From Candidatus Gastranaerophilales bacterium (GTDB taxonomy: Bacteria; Cyanobacteriota; Vampirovibrionia; Gastranaerophilales; Gastranaerophilaceae): a stretch of DNA of 42,829 nucleotides. Where the stretch lies: positions 1 through 42,829 of the forward strand of contig CAJULR010000011.1 of the NCBI GenBank assembly GCA_910587375.1. The letters are read 5' to 3'. Made by a program: the position numbers and the translations under genes. Position 1 is the stretch's first letter. Each line of letters begins with the position of its first letter. Positions 31,845 to 40,374 of this stretch are shown piece by piece. The notes beneath the pieces are model-generated. The model searched no databases and was not told the origin of the DNA. It saw nothing but the letters and a program-made list of their open reading frames with translations.

Positions 31845-33122
31845 ATGCAAAATAATAATATTATGCCAAAAATCGGGATGATTGTCGGGTTTTTAATAAT
31901 CCTTTCAATCCTTCTTGCCTGCATTTCAGGGGTTGTTTCAGAAAGAGAAAAATTTAGGGAAAAAGTTTCATCAGACATTTCAAAAACCTGGGGCGGGGCG
32001 CAAACAATAGACCTTCCTAAATTAATTTATGAAAAACGCGAAAAAAACACTTTTGAAACTGTTTCAAAAGGCAAAAAAACAATTGTAACAAAAGACGAAA
32101 GCATAACAACGGCTTATCTTTACACAGACAGCATAGACACAAACGTTGATGTTAAGGGCGAATTAAAACAAAAAAGCATATATAAAATCCCGGTTTATAC
32201 AGCAAAAATTAAACAAAAAGGCGAATTTAAAATTAAAAACCTGAAAAATGCAAAGGCCGTTTTGTCTTTTAAAGTTTCAGACAAAAAAGGGTTTATCACT
32301 AAACCAAAAGTGAAATTTAATAATAAAACTTTAGGAGATTGTTCATCTTACCAGTGCAATGTTTATATTAAAGATGAAACAACCATTCCTTATGAAATAG
32401 AATATGAACTTCGGGGGACCGGCGAGCTTTCTTTTGTTGCAGGGGGCACTTTCCACCAGACACACCTTAAAACAAACTGGGCGGAAGCAGAATTTACCGG
32501 CGATTTTTCCCCGGTTGAACACAAAAATTCAAAGGATGGATATACGGTTTTTTGGTCTGTGCCGGAGGCTGCTTCCGCTCTTCCTTTAAACAGCGCGTAT
32601 GATGTTGAAGATATGTCAAAATATACGATGAATTTTATAAACACTGTGGATAATTACAGAATGACAGAAAGGTGTGTTAAATACGGATTTTTATTCATAG
32701 CGCTCACATTTTTGGCATTTTTTGTTTACGAAATTACAAATAAAACAAATAAGCATATCCACCCGTTCCAATATAGCCTTGTTGGCGTTTCAATGCTTGT
32801 CTTCTATCTTCTTTTGCTTTCAATGTCAGAATTTATCAACTTTGGAATTTCATATTTAATTGCAGCAGTAATGACAATTTTGCTTATAAGCCTTTATACG
32901 TATTTTGTTCTTGTAAAAAAAGAGGACAAAAAATTTCCGCTTGCAATTGGGGGAATTTTAGGATTTATCTATCTTTACCTTTATATTACGGTAAATTTAG
33001 AAGAACTTTCTCTTCTTGCAGGAAGCTTTGGCCTGTTTATTACAATTATTGTTGTGATGTATGCAACAAGAAATGTAGAATGGTATAAAAATAATCAGAT
33101 TAAGGAAGAACAAGGCAAATAA
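31845..33122 (+). CDS. creD: inner membrane protein CreD
   Basis: It has an N-terminal membrane helix (about 9-28), then a periplasmic domain of some 260 residues starting VVSEREKFREKVSSDISKTWGGAQTIDLP, which matches the CreD lead R-x-x-x-R ... W-G-x-x-Q. It ends with about six helices and the family ending LLAGSFGLFITIIVVMYATRNVEWY. In E. coli CreD is induced by the CreBC system and affects envelope integrity and colicin tolerance. No creBC is in the window. dgt begins 2 bases after its stop, so they form an operon. Confidence 0.88.
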   Translation: MQNNNIMPKIGMIVGFLIILSILLACISGVVSEREKFREKVSSDISKTWGGAQTIDLPKLIYEKREKNTFETVSKGKKTIVTKDESITTAYLYTDSIDTNVDVKGELKQKSIYKIPVYTAKIKQKGEFKIKNLKNAKAVLSFKVSDKKGFITKPKVKFNNKTLGDCSSYQCNVYIKDETTIPYEIEYELRGTGELSFVAGGTFHQTHLKTNWAEAEFTGDFSPVEHKNSKDGYTVFWSVPEAASALPLNSAYDVEDMSKYTMNFINTVDNYRMTERCVKYGFLFIALTFLAFFVYEITNKTNKHIHPFQYSLVGVSMLVFYLLLLSMSEFINFGISYLIAAVMTILLISLYTYFVLVKKEDKKFPLAIGGILGFIYLYLYITVNLEELSLLAGSFGLFITIIVVMYATRNVEWYKNNQIKEEQGK

Positions 33123-33124
33123 TT

Positions 33125-34393
33125 ATGACACAGACTGTACATAAAAATAAATTTGAAAAGACATTTAAAGAAGACGGGATGTTTAAGGGGCATTCTAAAT
33201 ATATCAACGCAACTTCGCGCCTTGAAGACCTTTACAGAAAAGATGAAGATATAAGACACCCATTTGAAAGGGATTATCATCGGATTTTATATTCTAACGC
33301 ATATAGAAGGCTAAAACACAAAACGCAAGTGTTTTTTAACACAAATAATGACCATATATGTACAAGAATTGAACATGTAAACCACGTATCTTCTGTTGCA
33401 GAAACCATTGCAGAATTTTTAGGGCTAAACCCCTGGCTTACACGCGCAATTGCCGTGGGGCACGACCTTGGACATTCACCTTTTGGGCACACGGGAGAAA
33501 AAATCCTGTCAAAAATTGTTCGGGAACATAATTTAGCAAAGAATTTTTGGCACGAAAAAAACAGCCTGAGGTTCATTGATAAAATTGAAACCATGCCTGA
33601 TTATGAAGGGTTTGAGAGGAATTTAAACCTGTCTTATGCAGTTCGTGACGGAATTATCTGTCATTGTGGAGAAGTTGACGAAGCAGCGCTTAAACCAAGA
33701 AGTGAATTTTTGGATTTAGAAACAATTCAGTCTGCAAACCAGTTTCAAAGCTATACATACGAAGGGTGTGTGGTTAAAATTTCAGATAAAATTGCATATT
33801 TGGGCCGCGATATTGAAGATGCACTTTCAAAAAAAATCTTGGAGGAAGAGCAAAAAGAAGAGCTCGAAGGGATTATTCAAAATTTATTCCACCACAAAAA
33901 ATTAAAAGATATAAACACAACTTCTTTAGTTCACCTTTTTATTATAGATTTGTGCAAGAATTCAAACCCTGATAAAGGCCTTTGCTTTTCAAGGGAATAT
34001 TTTGAAATTATGAAAACTATTAAGAAATTTAACTATCAAAATATTTATTCCCACCCGAGGCTTAAAACCTTTGAAGATTACGCAAGCCTTATAATAAACA
34101 CAATATTTAACAGGCTTTTATCTTATTACAATGAAAATAAGCCCTTAGAATGCATTAAAAAACTTGAGTTGGATGAAAAATTTTATCCGCTTTTATGTGA
34201 ACATTTTAAAGAATGGCTTTTAAAATATTCTGACGCTTCCACAAGGGAATACAGGGGCGCAAAGAAATTTATAAACCACACAATTTATGACATTAAAAAC
34301 CCGAATGATTATAAAATGGCAATCGTAGATTTCATTTCAGGAATGACGGACAGTTTTTCAATTAAGATGTTTAACGAACTTATAGCATTTTAA
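33125..34393 (+). CDS. dgt: dGTPase-type deoxynucleoside triphosphate triphosphohydrolase
   Basis: This HD-domain enzyme of 422 residues splits dNTPs to nucleosides and tripolyphosphate. Early conserved parts are TSRLEDLYRKDEDIRHPFERDYHRILYSNAYRRLKHKTQVF. The metal-binding residues are in RIEHVNHVSSVAETIA and AVGHDLGHSPFGHTGE (the HD pair), and later VKISDKIAYLGRDIEDAL. It is translationally close to creD (AAGG nine bases before the ATG). It may control the dNTP pool or limit phage DNA synthesis; the latter is known for some family members only. Confidence 0.92.
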   Translation: MTQTVHKNKFEKTFKEDGMFKGHSKYINATSRLEDLYRKDEDIRHPFERDYHRILYSNAYRRLKHKTQVFFNTNNDHICTRIEHVNHVSSVAETIAEFLGLNPWLTRAIAVGHDLGHSPFGHTGEKILSKIVREHNLAKNFWHEKNSLRFIDKIETMPDYEGFERNLNLSYAVRDGIICHCGEVDEAALKPRSEFLDLETIQSANQFQSYTYEGCVVKISDKIAYLGRDIEDALSKKILEEEQKEELEGIIQNLFHHKKLKDINTTSLVHLFIIDLCKNSNPDKGLCFSREYFEIMKTIKKFNYQNIYSHPRLKTFEDYASLIINTIFNRLLSYYNENKPLECIKKLELDEKFYPLLCEHFKEWLLKYSDASTREYRGAKKFINHTIYDIKNPNDYKMAIVDFISGMTDSFSIKMFNELIAF

Positions 34394-34487
34394 TTTTGGG
34401 CGTTTTAATCTTACAGCGGTTATATAGCCCTACAAGGCGCCCTTTTGGGTAATTTAAAAATGGCGGGAACCTGTCTAAAATTTTTAT

Positions 34488-35891
34488 ATGGTTGCTAAAT
34501 TAGATGAAATTTTGGATGAACAAAGGATATATTTCAATTCAGGCGCAACACTTGATGTTGATTTTCGAATTGAAAAATTAAAGATTTTAAAATCCGCAAT
34601 TATAAATTATAAAGAAAAGTTTGCTTTTGCGCTTAAAGAAGACTTAAGAAAGCCCGAATTTGAAGCATATACAACAGAAATTCTTCCTGTTTTAGAGGAA
34701 GTTAACCTTGCAATTAAAAATGTAAAAAATTGGGCACAGCCAAAAAAAGTGCCCACTCCATTACACCTTGGCGGGATAGTTGGCGCTGAAAGCTTTATTT
34801 TTCCTGAACCAAAGGGGTGTGTTTTAATAATTTCACCCTTCAATTACCCAATTCAATTGTCCTTAATTCCTCTAATTGGGGCAATTGCCGCAGGAAACAC
34901 CGTAATTTTAAAACCCTCTTCAGACACGTTAAAAACGACAAAAATTTTAATGGAGATGATAAACAGCATTTTTGCAAGAGAATATGTTTATGTCCTAAAT
35001 CCTATAAGTGTTCTGCATTTTGACCTTTTAAACAAAAGATATGACCACATTTTCTTTACAGGAAGCACACAAACAGGCAAAAAGATAATGGAGGCCGCAA
35101 GCAAGTTTTTAACGCCTGTAACGCTTGAACTTGGCGGAAAAAGCCCCGCCCTTGTTGACAAAAACTGCAACATTCAAAACGCGGCAAGAAGCATTATTTT
35201 TGGAAAACTCTTAAACTCAGGCCAAACCTGCGTTGCACCGGATTATGCTCTTGTGCACCAAGATATTAAAGATATTTTTATTGAAGAACTAAAAACATCA
35301 ATTAAAGAGGCTTTAGGTCCTCTGCCGCAGGAGAGCGAAAACTTCGGCAGAATAATTAACGAAAGACAATTTGCAAAGTTAAAAGAAATTATTGAAATCG
35401 AAAGAGAGAATATAATTTTTGGCGGGGAATTTGACGAGTGTGGCCTTTATGTGGCACCAACCCTTCTTGAAATTAAAGCACTTGATTCTTTTGTTATGCA
35501 AAATGAAATATTCGGGCCGATTTTACCGATTTTAACTTTTGATAACACGTATGATATTATAAAAACCTTAAAAACCCTTGAAAAACCGCTTGCAGCTTAT
35601 GTTTTTTCAGATGATGAAAACGTTGTAAATATATTTTTAAAAACTTTATCTTTCGGAGGCGGGTGTGTAAATGAAACGATGCTTCATTTAGCCAACAAAA
35701 ATCTGCCTTTTGGAGGGGTTGGCTATTCAGGCCTTGGCGAATACCACGGGAAATTTTCCTTTGACATTTTTACACACAGGAAAAGCATTTATAAAAAAAG
35801 AGGCGATAAAGTCTTTAAAACTTTAATATCGCCAAATAATACAGAAAAAATGAACACTATAAGAAAGATTATGAAATTTATGGAGTTTTAA
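34488..35891 (+). CDS. aldehyde dehydrogenase, ALDH3-like
   Basis: This is an NAD(P)-dependent aldehyde dehydrogenase of 467 residues. It has ISPFNYPIQLSLIPLIGAIAAGNTVILKPS (cofactor side), FFTGSTQTGKKIMEAAS, the catalytic Glu in VTLELGGKSP and the catalytic Cys in GQTCVAPDY. The short N-terminus and hydrophobic C-terminus (LISPNNTEKMNTIRKIMKFMEF) fit the ALDH3 class that oxidises fatty and aromatic aldehydes. No ribosome site is clear. Its last four bases overlap the stop of the convergent amidase gene. Confidence 0.92.
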   Translation: MVAKLDEILDEQRIYFNSGATLDVDFRIEKLKILKSAIINYKEKFAFALKEDLRKPEFEAYTTEILPVLEEVNLAIKNVKNWAQPKKVPTPLHLGGIVGAESFIFPEPKGCVLIISPFNYPIQLSLIPLIGAIAAGNTVILKPSSDTLKTTKILMEMINSIFAREYVYVLNPISVLHFDLLNKRYDHIFFTGSTQTGKKIMEAASKFLTPVTLELGGKSPALVDKNCNIQNAARSIIFGKLLNSGQTCVAPDYALVHQDIKDIFIEELKTSIKEALGPLPQESENFGRIINERQFAKLKEIIEIERENIIFGGEFDECGLYVAPTLLEIKALDSFVMQNEIFGPILPILTFDNTYDIIKTLKTLEKPLAAYVFSDDENVVNIFLKTLSFGGGCVNETMLHLANKNLPFGGVGYSGLGEYHGKFSFDIFTHRKSIYKKRGDKVFKTLISPNNTEKMNTIRKIMKFMEF

Positions 35892-36487
35892 CCTTGCCCA
35901 TGCGTTTCTAAAACTTTAGCTGTTCTTGAAACTTTTGAAATATCAAGGCTTACAGGTTCGTTTTCTTTCAATTTTAAATTCAGTTTTTCATAATACCATT
36001 TAATTTTATTTCTTATAAAATCACCGATTTTTCCCGCAGGCAAAGAAGGATTTGAGGCAAGATAGGCTATATCCTGTTTTCCTCTGCTTGTTGTTAACGG
36101 GTTTTTCTTCCCAAATTCATAATGGGTCATTATTGTTTCCTTTGAAATCGGGACTTTATATTTTATGCAAAGCCTTGCGCAGAGTTCATAGCAAACTTCC
36201 ATCTGAAGAGGTTTTATAGGATAATTTCCAATTCGCTTTATTCCTTGATATCCAAGCATAGCGCAAAGCGCAACCCCAATGGAGCCCGTGTTTCCGCCGC
36301 CTGTGTGGGCAGCATATCTGCTTCCGTCTGTGCAGTTTAAATTGTCTTCCGGCCTGCATTTTCCAAACCTTACTGTGGATTTTTCTTTTGGTTCTTTTTC
36401 AAAGTCTATTAAATAATGGTAATGTTCAAGTTCTACACTGTTTGGCCTGTAAGTTCCTGCCGTCCAGTGAATTATTATTCTTTTCAT
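35888..36487 (-). CDS. N-acetylmuramoyl-L-alanine amidase (Amidase_2), phage-type endolysin
   Basis: The fold of T7 lysozyme/PGRP is visible in 199 residues. RIIIHWTAGTY has the first zinc His. YAAHTGGGNTGSIGVALCAM is the second conserved block. MTHYEFGKKNPL ... RGKQDIAY supplies the rest of the catalytic site. There is no signal peptide, as in endolysins exported through a holin. The holin-like gene and a tail-fibre-like gene lie just upstream in the same direction. A terminator separates it from the holin-like gene. Confidence 0.85.
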   Translation of the reverse strand: MKRIIIHWTAGTYRPNSVELEHYHYLIDFEKEPKEKSTVRFGKCRPEDNLNCTDGSRYAAHTGGGNTGSIGVALCAMLGYQGIKRIGNYPIKPLQMEVCYELCARLCIKYKVPISKETIMTHYEFGKKNPLTTSRGKQDIAYLASNPSLPAGKIGDFIRNKIKWYYEKLNLKLKENEPVSLDISKVSRTAKVLETHGQG

Positions 36488-36534
36488 ATTTTTTCCTTTT
36501 TAAAGTGGTGTTATATGTGGCATTGAATGAGTTT

Positions 36535-36574
36535 TAAAAAAAGGAGGATAAATTTTTTATATTATTTATCCCCC
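36535..36574 (-). terminator. terminator between holin-like and amidase genes
   Basis: On the minus strand GGGGGATAAA (36574-36565) pairs with TTTATCCTCC (36552-36543) and T7 follows. It would stop or reduce reading from the holin-like gene into the amidase, which is unusual in a lysis module. Confidence 0.75.
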
Positions 36575-36588
36575 AAAAGTCACGGAGT

Positions 36589-36873
36589 TTAGATTATATC
36601 AGGGAGTTTTTGCTGAATTGAATGCAGTTTTTCTACCGCAAGTTCTACGGCAAAATCCAAAATATCAGACAGGAGATTTTTTATAATTCCCTTAAAAGGA
36701 AGCAAAAAAGACGGGAGTTTATTTATGATAAAATCTATTGCAATTTGCTTTTTTGTTTCGCCAAAGCCTTTTCCCACAAGGTTTTCTGCGTATATTACGG
36801 CAGGAAGCGAAAGCCTTTTTAAAAGTTCTTTTATTTTTTCGCAAGCTTTTGAATTTATTAGTTTTTTCAGCAT
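36589..36873 (-). CDS. phage holin-like protein (94 aa)
   Basis: A short helical protein: MLKKLINSKACEKIKELLKRLS, then LPAVIYAENLVGKGFGETKKQIAIDFIINKLPSF-like segment, then an amphipathic/hydrophobic C-terminus (LLPFKGIIKNLLSDILDFAVELAVEKL). The A-x-x-Y-A-E ... G-x-x-KK-x-x-A pattern recalls holins of the LLH type. A classic N-terminal membrane helix is not obvious, so the call is tentative. AAGGAGG precedes the ATG. It starts 9 bases downstream of the tail-fibre gene stop. Confidence 0.5.
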   Translation of the reverse strand: MLKKLINSKACEKIKELLKRLSLPAVIYAENLVGKGFGETKKQIAIDFIINKLPSFLLPFKGIIKNLLSDILDFAVELAVEKLHSIQQKLPDII

Positions 36874-36882
36874 ATTTCCTCC

Positions 36883-37929
36883 TTAGTTTACATCCTGGGT
36901 GACAATTATTTTATATTGAACGTTGTCGCGGCGAAGAGCGTAATATCCTGTTCCGCCGATGTCGTTATAGCAGACATAGTCGCTATCGCCCGTTCCAACG
37001 GTAACAGTTGTGCTTGTACATCTAAAAATGCACCCAAGCTCACTGTTTGCAACGTTTCCAATAAAGTTTGAATATGAAACATCAAGAATATCGCCCGCTT
37101 TATAGTTTCCAACAGCTGCTTTCACCCTTATAAGCATTTTTACGGAATATCTTTCGGGCCTAACATTTAAATTGTGGTTGAAGGTGTAAGAACTTTTTGA
37201 TGAAATTGTAACCCAGGTGGATTCAAACCTTTTTGAAAGATTTGCCCTGCCTCTTTCGGTTAAAAAAGTGCAGTCTGAATCTAAATATTGGGTGTTAAAT
37301 TCTGCATTTTGAAGCTCATATATTTCTCCTGCAACAATATCAACTGTTCCCAAAGGAATTCCGTCATATTCAACCCAGGAAACCCCGTTATATTTATATG
37401 AAGCCCAGGGTTCAAGCGTCATAAGCCAAACATCGTTTATAACAGGATTGCTTGGAGGGTTTGGACACCTGTGAACACTTGCCTGAAAAAGTTCCACATT
37501 CCCTTCCAGAGTCAGAAAAATACTGTAAAGCCCTGAAACATAGCCTGAAATGCCGACACTTTCAATGCTTTCAAACGTTTCAGATTCCCCTGCGGCATTT
37601 GTTGCAATTAAAACGGGATATTCGCCGCCCACTTTAAAGGCAAGGATTTCCGGGTCTGAATCATCCAGTATATCAGGGCTTTTGCCGTCTTCTGCAAGGT
37701 GTGCGGAATTTATTGAAAATTTTGATTTTTGCGCCTGGCTTATCATCTGAACTTCGGCAGCAATATCATCCATAAAATCGTTTTTAATGTATTCCACATC
37801 TTTTTTAATATCAATGACAGTTTGGGCGTTTTTATTAATCTCATTTTGAAGCGATACAAAGTTTTCATTAACTTCATCCGCCTTTGCCTTTGTTCCGGCA
37901 ACAAAAGTATTAGGTATGTTGAAAGACAT
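36883..37929 (-). CDS. phage tail-fibre/baseplate-like protein (348 aa)
   Basis: The N-terminus NIPNTFVAGTKAKADEVNENFVSLQNEIN is the phrase common to phage tail and collar proteins (F-x-x-G-x-x-A-x-A-x-x-V-N-x-N-F). A coiled stretch (about 30-70) follows, then a region ending YKYNGVSWVEYDG, a type of repeat seen in fibres. The C-terminus (about 235-348) is beta-rich with no recognised domain. It is the first gene of the three-gene phage-like set. No capsid, terminase or integrase gene is near. Confidence 0.7.
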   Translation of the reverse strand: MSFNIPNTFVAGTKAKADEVNENFVSLQNEINKNAQTVIDIKKDVEYIKNDFMDDIAAEVQMISQAQKSKFSINSAHLAEDGKSPDILDDSDPEILAFKVGGEYPVLIATNAAGESETFESIESVGISGYVSGLYSIFLTLEGNVELFQASVHRCPNPPSNPVINDVWLMTLEPWASYKYNGVSWVEYDGIPLGTVDIVAGEIYELQNAEFNTQYLDSDCTFLTERGRANLSKRFESTWVTISSKSSYTFNHNLNVRPERYSVKMLIRVKAAVGNYKAGDILDVSYSNFIGNVANSELGCIFRCTSTTVTVGTGDSDYVCYNDIGGTGYYALRRDNVQYKIIVTQDVN

Positions 37930-38233
37930 ATCTTTGTTTTCTCCTATTTAAAAATGTAAAATCCAGCATAAAATTTAGGATAAAATCGTTTGCAAATTCA
38001 TCTATCTTGTTTTCTTTTATGTTTTTATTGTAAGGCTTAATTTTGCTTTTACAAGAAGAGTAAAATTACTCAAATTTTGCATAAAAATTTTTGCCCAAAA
38101 GTCAGAAAGAAAAAGCCTTTAAGGCGCCTTATAGCTACAAAGGGCTAAATATGAAGTTTGTAACAATTATCGAAAAACGCATGAGATTTTAAGAAAAGTT
38201 ATAGTATGTTTTTTATAAAAGGAGATTTTGTTT
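37930..38233. other. intergenic region, 304 bp
   Basis: Divergent promoter region between the tail-fibre gene and the secreted repeat gene. It contains the palindrome GAGTAA-AA-TTACTC near 38057-38070 and a weak TATAGTATG -10-like string near 38201. I see no gene in it. Confidence 0.4.
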
Positions 38234-39097
38234 ATGAATAGAAATTTTATTAAGGTATTGAGTTTTGTATCTGCGGCAGCTCTTTCCTGCACACTTGCAA
38301 ACGCAGCCGAAATAGAAATGAAGGAAGTTCAGCCAAAAAGCATTACACTTCCTGTAATAACAATGCCTGCACAAGATGTGAAAACAGAAGAAACTGCTAA
38401 AGAAATTTTACAGCCCGCAGCAGACGTTAAGAAAGAAGCTGTAAAAGCAGTTGAAGAAGCGAAAGAAACTGTTGAAAAGGCCAAAGAAGACGTTAAAGAG
38501 GCTGTTGAAATAAAAAACGAAGAAGTGAAAACTGAAACAAAAGAAGTTGTTGAAACAAAAAGCGAAGCAACAGAAGGCCAGGCGCCAAGAGTATTTGAAG
38601 CACTTCAAAAGGTTGAACTTGTTCCTGTAAAAGACAAGGCGAAAAAAGCTGAACCTATTGTAGACAACGAATTTGTAAAAGAAGGCGTTCAAGAAGCTGC
38701 AAAAGTTGAAACTAAAACTGAAGAAGTTAAAGATATTGAAGTAAAAGCTGTTGAGGAAGTTAAAGAAGAATCCAAGGAAGCGGTTGAAGAAACAAAAGAA
38801 ACCGTAGAGGCAGCCAAAGAAGAAATTAAAGAAGAAGTAAAGGCTGAAGAAAAGGCACCTGCCACAGAAGAAACTAAAAAAGCGGAAGAAGTAACGCCTG
38901 CTGTTGAAGAAAAAGCGGAAGCTACAAAGGAAACTACAGAAGAAGTTAAGGAAACTGCGACCACAACAGAAGAAGCGGTTAAAGAGGAAGTTGAAGTAAA
39001 AGAAGTTAAAAAAGTGAAAAAAGCAAGAGAATTTGATGTTAAAACGCTTTTTGAAAACATCCGCTCTGATGTAAGGGGCGCAAAAAAGGCTGAATAA
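38234..39097 (+). CDS. secreted Glu/Lys/Val/Ala-rich repeat protein (287 aa)
   Basis: Signal peptide MNRNFIKVLSFVSAAALSCTLANAA, then about 260 residues of low-complexity coiled sequence with units like VEEAKETVEKAKEDVKEAVE and EEVKEESKEAVEETKETVEA. The end is basic (KKVKKAREFDVKTLFENIRSDVRGAKKAE). The start is the ATG at 38234, because GGAG is nine bases upstream. A TTG two codons earlier is worse. It is the larger partner of the gene at 15015, with the same design, so both are probably one family. A role in the cell envelope is a guess. Its own terminator follows. Confidence 0.75.
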   Translation: MNRNFIKVLSFVSAAALSCTLANAAEIEMKEVQPKSITLPVITMPAQDVKTEETAKEILQPAADVKKEAVKAVEEAKETVEKAKEDVKEAVEIKNEEVKTETKEVVETKSEATEGQAPRVFEALQKVELVPVKDKAKKAEPIVDNEFVKEGVQEAAKVETKTEEVKDIEVKAVEEVKEESKEAVEETKETVEAAKEEIKEEVKAEEKAPATEETKKAEEVTPAVEEKAEATKETTEEVKETATTTEEAVKEEVEVKEVKKVKKAREFDVKTLFENIRSDVRGAKKAE

Positions 39098-39132
39098 GCC
39101 GGCCTTTCAAGCTTGGATAGAAAGTTAATATA

Positions 39133-39167
39133 TTAAAAAGCAGGGTTTATTTAATCCTGCTTTTTAA
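39133..39167 (+). terminator. terminator after the secreted repeat protein gene
   Basis: TTAAAAAGCAGG (39133-39144) and CCTGCTTTTTAA (39156-39167) form a 12-bp stem with T on the 3' side. Two partial copies of TGCTTTTTAA follow. Confidence 0.85.
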
Positions 39168-39350
39168 TGCTTTTTAATGCCTTTTGATACTTTTTAACCG
39201 GGCCCTTTTAATAAACTGTAATAAAGCCTTAAAGAGTATCGATGACAAATACTGATAGCAATTTAAAAATGCACATTTTTATTGCCTCAAAACTTTTATC
39301 ATTATAAAATCTATTTATAAAGAAAAATCAGTATTTGAAGGATGTAGAGG

Positions 39351-40271
39351 ATGAAAGTTTTGGTCACAGGCGCAAAAGGAATGCTCGGGAAAGATTTATG
39401 CCCGATTTTTGAAGACGCCGGAATGTTTGTAATGGAAACAGACAAGGAAAACCTTGATATTACAGACCAAAAGGCCACAGAAGATTTCATCCTAAACACA
39501 AAACCGCAAATGATTGTCCACCTTGCAGCATATACAAACGTGGATGGCGCAGAAAAAGAGCCCGAAATTGCGGATTCAATAAACCATAAAGGGGCAAAAA
39601 ACCTTGCCCTTGCGGCAAAAAAGGCAGATTCGCTTTTAGTTTACGTTTCAACCGACTACGTTTTTGACGGCACAAAAACCACGCCCTATCTGCCAAGCGA
39701 CCAAACAAACCCGATTAGCCAATATGGAAAAACAAAATTTTTAGGAGAAGAGGCCGTACGGCAAAATGCTGAAAAATATTACATTGCAAGGACAAGCTGG
39801 CTTTATGGACTCCATGGCAAAAATTTCATCGAAACAATGTTGAATTTGGCAAACCAGGGAAAAGAGCTTAAAGTTGTAAATGACCAAACAGGAAGCCCCA
39901 CCTACACTGTAGATTTAGCCCTCGGCATTTTGAAACTTTTAAATAAACCCTTTGGCACATACCACATTTCAGGCGAAGGAGAAACGACCTGGTATGATTT
40001 TGCAAAAGAAATTTTTGCACAAGAAGGGGTTGAAGCAAATTTAACCCCGGTTTCAACCGAAGATTATGTTAAAAACCTGGGCGGAGCCTTAGCGCCCGCG
40101 CCAAATATGAATAAAACCAAGGATGTGGCGGCAGATATGGCAAAATCAACAGAGCAAAAACTCATCGCACAAAGGCCAAAATATAGCACCCTTCAAAACA
40201 GCGTCCCTATGCGAAATTGGAAAGACGCCCTTAAAAGCTATCTTGAATATAGAAGAAGCCTTGCACAATAA
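39351..40271 (+). CDS. rfbD: dTDP-4-dehydrorhamnose reductase
   Basis: This SDR enzyme reduces dTDP-4-keto-L-rhamnose to dTDP-L-rhamnose. It has the N-terminal KVLVTGAKGMLGKDL nucleotide motif, HLAAYTNVDGAEKEP, VSTDYVFDGTKTTPY, and the catalytic YGKTK. The substrate loop SWLYGLHGKNFIETML is present. Length 306 is slightly long because of an insert near 230-265. AAGGA precedes the ATG. The other rhamnose genes (rfbA-C) are not in the window. Rhamnose for LPS or a surface glycan fits the waaA gene that follows. Confidence 0.93.
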   Translation: MKVLVTGAKGMLGKDLCPIFEDAGMFVMETDKENLDITDQKATEDFILNTKPQMIVHLAAYTNVDGAEKEPEIADSINHKGAKNLALAAKKADSLLVYVSTDYVFDGTKTTPYLPSDQTNPISQYGKTKFLGEEAVRQNAEKYYIARTSWLYGLHGKNFIETMLNLANQGKELKVVNDQTGSPTYTVDLALGILKLLNKPFGTYHISGEGETTWYDFAKEIFAQEGVEANLTPVSTEDYVKNLGGALAPAPNMNKTKDVAADMAKSTEQKLIAQRPKYSTLQNSVPMRNWKDALKSYLEYRRSLAQ

Positions 40272-40374
40272 GCTAAAATAGGCCAAAATAAAACTCAACC
40301 GGCCCTCGTGGGCCCTGCACAACAAAAATTACAGATAAATATTACGGAACAAAAGCGTTAAAAAAGGAAGTCAT

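Noticed and set aside
38408..39060. Phe-rich and Ser/Thr-rich minus-strand ORFs
   Set aside because: They are antisense images of the Glu/Lys/Val repeats of the secreted protein gene on the plus strand.
40290..40330. Terminator after rfbD
   Set aside because: GGCCC-TCGT-GGGCC forms a short hairpin, but no T-run follows on either strand.
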